In this document: piece by piece, positions 58,708 through 64,000 of the stretch
Numbering within the stretch: position 1 is the first letter of the stretch
How the letters are laid out: the number at the start of each line of letters is the position of its first letter
Source: Clostridiales bacterium
GTDB lineage: Bacteria > Bacillota > Clostridia > Oscillospirales > Acutalibacteraceae
Direction of reading: 5' to 3'
Length of the DNA: 64,000 bases
Assembly: GCA_019422525.1 (NCBI GenBank)
Contig: JAHZDE010000007.1
Span: forward strand, 1-64,000
The notes under the pieces: generated by a model
Database searches by the model: none
Seen by the model: only the letters and a program-made list of their open reading frames with translations
Told to the model about the DNA's origin: nothing
Position numbers and translations under genes: made by a program

Positions 58708-59025
58708 ATGGCAAATCTGGCGAGTGGAATCCTTTTATGGTGTGCAATTATCGGAATGGCGCTTTGGTATAGACCCAAAACAAAGGATAGTCTAAAAATT
58801 TGTGGAATTGGGTTGTTTATGGGTCTGCTTTCCGTTTTAATGCGTGACGGAATTACCGGTTTACAAATGGTAGAGCATATGATGCAGCTTTTTGTCTTGG
58901 CAGCCTGTTTTATACAGATGCGGCAGGAAAAAAGACAGCGCAAAGCCCGAAAGGCTGCTCGCAGAGCGCGGGTTCGGCAGATGCAGCTGCAAAAGCGGGA
59001 GAAAGCACCGGGTATCTGCGCGTAA
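58708..59025 (+). CDS. Small membrane protein with basic tail
   Basis: A 105-residue protein. Three hydrophobic segments (about 5-21, 30-45, 53-68) are followed by an Arg/Lys/Gln-rich tail (RQEKRQRKARKAARRARVRQMQLQKREK), which may bind nucleic acid or the membrane face. I do not recognise a family. RBS GAGAGGG. Precedes another small membrane gene by 70 bases. Confidence 0.65.
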   Translation: MANLASGILLWCAIIGMALWYRPKTKDSLKICGIGLFMGLLSVLMRDGITGLQMVEHMMQLFVLAACFIQMRQEKRQRKARKAARRARVRQMQLQKREKAPGICA

Positions 59026-59094
59026 TGAGGCTTCGTTAGGGTTCTCTGTTTCATCAGCAGTAAATAAAGCTTCTGATGAAAGGCAGGAAAGAAA

Positions 59095-59454
59095 ATGGAA
59101 TATGTATATGCAGGCATGTGGCTTCTGGTAGGATTGATTCTGATTTTTCGTATGGGAAAGGAAAATCGGGTGTTTTATCTTGCAGGAGCCTTTTTCCTTA
59201 TTTTAGGAGGCTGGTGGCTAGCAAATGCCCTGACAGAAGTGGATCTGTTTGCAGGCGTGTGGGGTTGGGTCTTAAGAATTATTACGGCGGTGGCACTAAT
59301 TCTGCTGTGTCTGGTATTTTGGAAAACATATAGCCAAGATAAAGCGGCATTTGAGAAAAATAAAAATTCCCAGAAAAATGAAAACGAACAAGGGCAGACA
59401 GATTCTTCTGAACCGCAAACCTCTTCTTCTGATTCCGAGGATGAGAAATGGTAA
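59095..59454 (+). CDS. Small membrane protein with acidic tail
   Basis: A 119-residue protein with three hydrophobic segments (about 3-18, 26-44, 53-76) and a polar tail rich in Lys/Asn then Ser/Glu/Asp, ending SDSEDEKW. The tail charge is opposite to that of the protein before it, so the two could interact; this is only a guess. RBS GGCAGGAAAG. No family recognised. Confidence 0.65.
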   Translation: MEYVYAGMWLLVGLILIFRMGKENRVFYLAGAFFLILGGWWLANALTEVDLFAGVWGWVLRIITAVALILLCLVFWKTYSQDKAAFEKNKNSQKNENEQGQTDSSEPQTSSSDSEDEKW

Positions 59455-59496
59455 ACCTGTAACCATCACATTTTTTTTCGTGTTGTCATAGAATAA

Positions 59497-59583
59497 AAAG
59501 CGGATAAAACAGCGGTATCCCCCTAATCGCTGTTCCGCTTTCTATAAAAAAGGGCCTTCCGGTTTCTTTCCGGGAGGCCCTTT
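59497..59583 (+). terminator. Tandem hairpins before rpe
   Basis: AAAGCGG...ACAGCG pairs with CGCTGT-TCCGCTTT (to 59541), and AAAGGGCCTTCCGG with CCGGGAGGCCCTTT (59549-59583). Neither has a long T run; the first may end the small membrane genes. Confidence 0.65.
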
Positions 59584-59691
59584 CGGTTATATAGAAATCT
59601 TGAAAAGAAGAGGAAAATAAGATAGAATAAAAAGGAAAGTTGTTGTATGGCAGATAATGCCGATTTTAAAGGAAAACGAGGTAAATCAAGT

Positions 59692-60318
59692 ATGAAGATT
59701 GCCCCTTCAGTGTTAGCAGCGGATTTTACAAAATTGGGTGAAGAAATTCAAAAGGTATCCGGCGCTGATTATATCCATCTGGATATTATGGACGGTCATT
59801 TTGTACCCAATATCAGCTATGGACATGAGCTGGTAGCGGCCCTTCGGCCGTTGTCAAAAGTTCCGTTTGATGTTCATTTGATGATAGAACATCCTCTATT
59901 TTATATTCTTTCATTTATCAAAGCAGGCGCAGACGATATTACTTTCCATATAGAATGTGGTGACCCCATAGAACAAACCATAGATGCCATTCATCAGGGA
60001 GGTGTAAAAGCCGGATTGGTGTTAAAACCGGCAACTCCGGTAGAAATGCTTTGGCCGTGGCTGGATAAAATTGAAATGGTATTGGTGATGACGGTAGAGC
60101 CAGGCTTTGGCGGTCAGAAATTTATGGAGCCGATGCTGGAAAAGGTACGCCGGATTAAAGAACGTGCGCCTCATATTCTGGTGGAAGTAGATGGAGGAAT
60201 CAATCCGCAGACTATTAGTGCCTGCGCACAGGCTGGTGTGGACATTTGTGTGGCGGGAACCGGTGTGTTCCGTGCATCTAACCCGGCACAGGCATTGAAA
60301 AATCTTCAAGCTTATTGA
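59692..60318 (+). CDS. rpe: Ribulose-phosphate 3-epimerase
   Basis: A 208-residue TIM-barrel enzyme swapping ribulose-5-phosphate and xylulose-5-phosphate. MKIAPSVLAADFTKLGEEI, HLDIMDGHFVPNISYG (metal His/Asp), DVHLMIEHP, VMTVEPGFGGQKF and VEVDGGINPQT are the family motifs. I start at 59692, where family members begin (GAGGT upstream); an ATG at 59647 with AAAGGAAA would add 15 residues. It ends 7 bases inside the converging MecA-like gene. Confidence 0.94.
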   Translation: MKIAPSVLAADFTKLGEEIQKVSGADYIHLDIMDGHFVPNISYGHELVAALRPLSKVPFDVHLMIEHPLFYILSFIKAGADDITFHIECGDPIEQTIDAIHQGGVKAGLVLKPATPVEMLWPWLDKIEMVLVMTVEPGFGGQKFMEPMLEKVRRIKERAPHILVEVDGGINPQTISACAQAGVDICVAGTGVFRASNPAQALKNLQAY

Positions 60319-60899
60319 GAGAAAATGCCACATAGCCGCTGAATGGCGTCTTTGCAGATAAAAAAGCCGTGTTCTTTTGTATAAGCGGTGCGTAAATGGC
60401 CGTTTCCACAATAGGAGGCATATTCTTCCACAGCACAGCGGACGGAAGGATACTGCGTCAACTTGGCAGAAATGATAAGCCGCCATGCCTGTTTCTTTCC
60501 ATGGGAGGGCCATCGGTACAGACAAGAAGATATATCCGGAAATATGTGGAACAGAGCTTGAGAGGCCCGAAACAGGTCTTCTGCTCGACTAAATTGAAAA
60601 ATAAGCTCCATATATTGCCCCGAAAGACGGTATCGGCTTTGTTTTTGAGAGGAAATCCGGAAGAGTAAAACAGACTCCCCGGAAGGCAGACGAGAAGCTT
60701 GTAAAAAAACACGCCCCGTCACAGGGGAAAATGAATATTGCCGGATGATTTGTGAAAAAATGCGGGCAGCAGCCAACCGGCAATGAAGACTGGACCAACG
60801 GTTTGGGGGAGTGTCCCCGAAAGTAAGCCCCAGAGTGGCAGTCTCTTCTGGCGAAAGGATGGCCAGAAAACAAGTTGGGGCTAAAATTTGGATTTTCAT
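60312..60899 (-). CDS. MecA-like adaptor family protein (tentative)
   Basis: A 195-residue protein. The layout suggests MecA/YpbH adaptors, which hand substrates to ClpC: a short N-terminal domain, then a C-terminal half with ELIFQFSRAEDLFRASQALF, SSCLYRWPSHGKKQAWRLIISA and EYASYCGNGHLRTAYTKEHG. The match is by pattern only and weak in the N-terminal half, so a different Oscillospiraceae-specific family is possible. Divergent from the Rnf-like cluster with a 42-base gap. Confidence 0.5.
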   Translation of the reverse strand: MKIQILAPTCFLAILSPEETATLGLTFGDTPPNRWSSLHCRLAAARIFSQIIRQYSFSPVTGRVFLQASRLPSGESVLLFRISSQKQSRYRLSGQYMELIFQFSRAEDLFRASQALFHIFPDISSCLYRWPSHGKKQAWRLIISAKLTQYPSVRCAVEEYASYCGNGHLRTAYTKEHGFFICKDAIQRLCGIFSQ

Positions 60900-60941
60900 G
60901 GGAACACCTCCGCAGATAAAATTCCAGGAAAGAGGGATGAT

Positions 60942-62138
60942 ATGAAGCGTTTATTCCCAAGGGGGGTACGGCTGGCCCTGGGAGAAAATATTCCCCGTCA
61001 GGAAATAACCTCCTGGAGTCCCAGGCAGGTTCTGGTTCCTTTGTATCCCAAGGGAGTGGGATTGTTTTCGGTGGGTGCTGCTGTGAAAAAGGGTGACCTG
61101 TTGGGAGAAGAAGGCGGATTTGCTCCCGAAAACGGTGTGGTACAGGCGTATCGGGAAATCCAACACCCATTATTGGGAAAAGTGTTGTGTGTGGCGTTGG
61201 AACTACTGCCGGAAAAGCAGGAAAATAAACAGCGAAAGCCCGAAACAGAAAAAAATGTCTTTGAAATCGTAAAACATAGCGGGATTGTGGAAGAGTGCAG
61301 CGGAGAAATATTGTGGAAGTGGATGGAGCGTATGACATCCCAACAGCCATCCACTATCGCTGTGGATGCGTTGGAAGATGAACCGCTGTCTCCTGGTGGG
61401 GCTTTTTTTGCACAGAATCAGGAAACCGTACTGTTAGGGCTGAAAATCCTGGCAGAGTTTCTGGGAGTTTCACAGCAAAAAATTGCCTGGAATTCCAAAG
61501 CAGTCGGGAAAGCCATGGAAAACTTGCCGGAGTCATATTCTTTGGAGTTGGGGGAGAGATATCCTGCATGGACGCTGTATCAGGAGGAGAAAAAGGACTC
61601 TATGGTCCGCATTGGCCCACAGGCTGCTGCGGCATTGGCACAGGCAATGGAAGAGGGAATTCCGCAGACCCATACGGCCGTAATAGTAGCCGGAAACGCG
61701 GTCCCAAAACCACAAATTTTATGGGTGCCTATTGGGACTCATATACAGGATTTGCTGGAATATTGTGGGGTTGGAACACGTCCTTGTGTCGCCGTAATGG
61801 GAAATAAATTGGGAGGCTACACAGTAACAGACGGAGATATGCCCATAGTGGCTGCAAGCCAGTGCATTACGGCATGGAAACCGGAAGAGCAAAAACTGGA
61901 TGACCGAGTATTCCCCTGTATTGGGTGCGGAAAATGCCAGAGAGCCTGCCCGAAAAATCTGGAACCGTGGCTGGTGCAGGAAGCGCTGGGTCAGGAACCG
62001 GTCCCCCAGGAAATGCTGTGGCGGGTAGAGGATTGCTGTCAATGTGGAGTTTGCCAGATGGTGTGTCCCTCTGGAATCAATTTGCCGGCTTGTATGAAAC
62101 AGGCTGCGGAACTTCGAAAGAGGGGTGGACTGGTGTGA
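60942..62138 (+). CDS. rnfC: RnfC-like subunit, divergent
   Basis: A 398-residue peripheral subunit. The C-terminus has two intact 4Fe-4S motifs (CIGCGKCQRACP near 327 and CQCGVCQMVCP near 370), and the middle has the RnfC-type SLBB stretch VAGNAVPKPQILWVPIGTHIQDLLEYCGV. Lost are the N-terminal GGxHPP, the GLGGAxFP loop (here GIVEECSGEILWKW) and RYPQGGEK (here RYPAWTLYQEEK), which in RnfC bind FMN and NADH. It should take electrons from a ferredoxin-like donor but perhaps not NADH. Start at 60942 has GAGGG. Confidence 0.85.
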   Translation: MKRLFPRGVRLALGENIPRQEITSWSPRQVLVPLYPKGVGLFSVGAAVKKGDLLGEEGGFAPENGVVQAYREIQHPLLGKVLCVALELLPEKQENKQRKPETEKNVFEIVKHSGIVEECSGEILWKWMERMTSQQPSTIAVDALEDEPLSPGGAFFAQNQETVLLGLKILAEFLGVSQQKIAWNSKAVGKAMENLPESYSLELGERYPAWTLYQEEKKDSMVRIGPQAAAALAQAMEEGIPQTHTAVIVAGNAVPKPQILWVPIGTHIQDLLEYCGVGTRPCVAVMGNKLGGYTVTDGDMPIVAASQCITAWKPEEQKLDDRVFPCIGCGKCQRACPKNLEPWLVQEALGQEPVPQEMLWRVEDCCQCGVCQMVCPSGINLPACMKQAAELRKRGGLV

Positions 62139-63136
62139 AGCTTTTGGAAGATAAGCGAGTATGGCTATATTCCCAGCATAGCTCCAGCGCGATGATGTGG
62201 GATATGCTGGCAGTCTTGGTGATAACCTCTGTGTTGCCGGTAGTATATCATGGATGGCGGGCAGCAATGCTGGTTGTGGTTTCTATGGCGGCCTGCCTGT
62301 TGGCATATATTTTTTTTCAGCTGGTAACTGGGCGGAAAATCTGGATTACGGATGCCTCACCGCTTATTACTGGTGCTATCATTGCTTTGTTGATGCCGGC
62401 TAATGTGCCTTTTTGGATCGTGATAACGGCAGATTTGTTTGCCATTTTGGCTGCCAAAGAGCCCTTTGGCGGGACAGGAAGAACACCTTTTAATCCGGCG
62501 GCAGCCGGGATAGCTTTTGTTACGGTGCTTTGGCCGGAGCAGGTTTTCTCCTATTATAGTATGAAAAGCGGGATGTCCCTGACCCTGATGGCACAAAATC
62601 TTCCCATAGGTCAGTCTCCAGCAGCCTTGCTGAAAAACGGAATCCAACCGGAAATCATGCCCTTTGAAATGCTTTGGGGACGCTATGAAGGGCCGATGGG
62701 GGCTACAGCTGCGGCCGTGATAATAGCAGGAGCTGTTTTTTTAATCGTCCGCAAAAGTGCGGATTGGCGCCCAATGGTGTTTTTTGTTATAACGGCAGCG
62801 ATTTATGCAGCTGTTTTTCCAAGGCTTTTGGGTGGAGCTGTGATTTCGGTAAAATATGAACTGTTGTCTGGCTCGCTCCTTTTCTGTGCTTGCTATTTGG
62901 CAAGTGACCCCTGCACCAGCCCTCGGACTTCTATAGGAAAATGTCTGTATGGTGTATTGGGCGGACTTTTGATTATGCTGCTGCGAAACTTCGGCGCGTA
63001 TGAACAGGGCGGATGTTTTGCCATCTTATTGATTGGGGCAGTGAGCCCTTTACTCGATCGAGTGGTTTTGTATTTCAGAAGAAAGGGGAGCCTGTTGTAT
63101 GGAAAATCCCAGCAGACAGCAGAACCGAATTCATAG
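62135..63136 (+). CDS. rnfD: RnfD-like membrane subunit
   Basis: A 333-residue protein with about eight to nine helices. ITGAIIALLMPANVPFWIVITADLFAILAAKEPFGGTGRTPFNPAAAG is the RnfD/NqrB core, and SDPCTSPRTSIGK with RNFGAYEQGGCFAILL the late motif. The covalent FMN site of RnfD, SGATPL with its Thr, reads IGQSPAALL here, so the Thr is gone. The start is a GTG overlapping the rnfC stop. Confidence 0.88.
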   Translation: MKLLEDKRVWLYSQHSSSAMMWDMLAVLVITSVLPVVYHGWRAAMLVVVSMAACLLAYIFFQLVTGRKIWITDASPLITGAIIALLMPANVPFWIVITADLFAILAAKEPFGGTGRTPFNPAAAGIAFVTVLWPEQVFSYYSMKSGMSLTLMAQNLPIGQSPAALLKNGIQPEIMPFEMLWGRYEGPMGATAAAVIIAGAVFLIVRKSADWRPMVFFVITAAIYAAVFPRLLGGAVISVKYELLSGSLLFCACYLASDPCTSPRTSIGKCLYGVLGGLLIMLLRNFGAYEQGGCFAILLIGAVSPLLDRVVLYFRRKGSLLYGKSQQTAEPNS

Positions 63137-63719
63137 AAAACGCAGGCGCGCTTTTTGGGATGGCCTGTTTATACAAAACCCGGTATTGGCTGGCGGAGCG
63201 GGACTAAGTTTGATACTGACGGGAGGTCAGTCTTTGCAATTGGCGTGGGTATTAGTCCTTTTGCAGCTGGTTTTGCTGATTCCCGTTTGCCTTTTGGGAA
63301 ATGTTTTGGGAAAGCGAATGTTCCCATGGCTGCGGACACCGTTTATTCTGTTGGTGGCGGCAGGATTTTATCTGCCTGCCGGATGGGCAATGCTCCCACT
63401 TTTTTCGATGGATATGGAAAAGTTGGGGTTATGCGGTATTTTGACCATCACCAATACGGTGCTGGTTACCGTTGGCACAAGAACAGCATGTGAAAAAGAT
63501 TTGGCAACTGCGTTTGCGGCAGCTTTTGGAAGTGGTGTCGGATTCGGTGTTGTAATGATGATCGTATGCGGTGTGTGGGGAATCCTGATGAGCATCAATG
63601 AGGAAGTTTTTCAGCGTGCATCGGTGGTGATTGGTTTGGGAACCGTGGCGTGCCTGGGAGCGGTTTGGCAGTACCTGAAAAACCGGAAAACCGAAAAGCA
63701 GAGGAGAGAGTGGTCATGA
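63099..63719 (+). CDS. rnfE: RnfE-like membrane subunit lacking Fe-S cysteines
   Basis: A 206-residue protein with about six helices. The RnfE pattern NPVLxxxxGLCPLLAV is reduced to NPVLAGGAGLSLILTG, and the second half-site VNCxILGRA to ITNTVLVTVGTRTA; both Fe-S Cys of RnfE are missing. It overlaps rnfD by 38 bases with GGGGAG as RBS. No rnfG lies between D and E. Called RnfE from position and residual pattern. Confidence 0.7.
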   Translation: MENPSRQQNRIHRKRRRAFWDGLFIQNPVLAGGAGLSLILTGGQSLQLAWVLVLLQLVLLIPVCLLGNVLGKRMFPWLRTPFILLVAAGFYLPAGWAMLPLFSMDMEKLGLCGILTITNTVLVTVGTRTACEKDLATAFAAAFGSGVGFGVVMMIVCGVWGILMSINEEVFQRASVVIGLGTVACLGAVWQYLKNRKTEKQRREWS

Positions 63720-64000
63720 CAGAGTTTGGAAAAATGATGTTGGCACTCCTTGCGGCGCTGACAACCGAAAGTATGCTTTTTTCTCGGGGAATTGGTTTTA
63801 GCCGGGTATTAAAAGCTGCGAGAAAAGGATGGGCTATTGGATTATACGCCGGGCTGATTTGTATATTTTCCCTTCTTTCCGCGCTGTTTGCCCCTATGGT
63901 AGCAGGATGGCTGCCAGCATTTTGGTTTCCGCTGTCTGTAGCGGTACTGGCAGCGGCATGGTATTTGGCAGCATGTTTGATTTTGGCGTTTGCTGTACCG
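63716..64000 (+). CDS. rnfA: RnfA-like membrane subunit (partial)
   Basis: The first 95 codons of a membrane protein that overlaps the rnfE stop (ATGA) and runs past the window end. MALLAALTTESMLFSRGIGFSRVL follows the RnfA start VNNVVLSQFLGICPFL in layout, but the Cys-Pro pair is absent, as in the RnfE-like protein. Hydrophobic segments lie at ~6-22, ~40-60 and ~65-95. Identity rests on cluster position more than motifs. Confidence 0.6.
   Translation, partial: MTEFGKMMLALLAALTTESMLFSRGIGFSRVLKAARKGWAIGLYAGLICIFSLLSALFAPMVAGWLPAFWFPLSVAVLAAAWYLAACLILAFAVP

Noticed and set aside
1..64000. CRISPR array, prophage or insertion sequence
   Set aside because: I saw no regularly spaced repeats, transposase, integrase or phage structural motifs. 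A few isolated inverted repeats are not enough.

Overview
The window is a 64 kb piece of a low-to-medium GC Firmicutes chromosome, most likely a gut Clostridia of the Oscillospiraceae type. This rests on the rRNA and ribosomal gene style, NPxTG sortase signals, a LicT/GlcT-type PTS operon, a GlyRS of the single-chain type, many MATE and ABC transporters, agr-type signalling and an Rnf-like cluster. It looks like ordinary chromosome with accessory islands. I saw no phage, insertion sequence or CRISPR array.

Layout. 1-20 is the last bit of a 23S rRNA gene, followed by a terminator and no 5S. 0.15-12.4 kb: AGCS symporter, BioY with a BirA operator, two divergent MATE exporters, a PLP decarboxylase-family enzyme, GNAT, a MerR-RDD membrane regulator, an ATPase/TtcA-like pair, and a regulator/MFS pair with twin operators. 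12.4-13.7 kb: L13-S9 operon with a structured leader. 13.5-17 kb: a gene-poor AT-rich stretch and a secreted, wall-anchored amidase. 17-21 kb: LysR regulator divergent from a flavodoxin-like gene (frameshifted) and a 672-aa old-yellow-enzyme-type reductase. 21.6 kb: a tiny NPxTG protein.

22.3-32.8 kb is one functional island. It holds a CUT1 ABC transporter, a YesM/YesN-type two-component system, a GH130 phosphorylase and a GH38 alpha-mannosidase. I read it as import and breakdown of mannose-containing oligosaccharides, plausibly host N-glycan pieces. 32.8-35.7 kb: PDF-SDR-AlkD operon and a lipoprotein. 35.8-39.9 kb: tRNA-Pro, then a stand-alone 5S gene, a glucose-type PTS with its antiterminator and RAT site, and a second identical 5S gene. 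40-45.6 kb: a 3D/G5 wall protein, a small Cys protein, a methyltransferase, a candidate structured RNA, a ferredoxin pair, and a CoA-disulfide reductase-rhodanese.

45.8-52.4 kb: a heterodimeric ABC exporter, then a complete agr-like quorum-sensing operon (response regulator, kinase, AgrB, and a 47-residue AgrD that is easy to miss). 52.5-60.9 kb: glycyl-tRNA synthetase, YbjQ, two WYL regulators, a highly structured ~390-nt leader with a tRNA-like element before an SPFH protein, two small membrane proteins, ribulose-phosphate epimerase, and a MecA-like protein.

60.9-64.0 kb holds the most unusual system: an Rnf-like gene cluster (C-D-E-A order, no G). Its RnfC lacks the usual NADH/FMN motifs, its RnfD lacks the flavinylation Thr, and its RnfE/RnfA lack the iron-sulfur cysteines, while the two ferredoxin-type clusters of RnfC are intact. 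It runs off the window edge.
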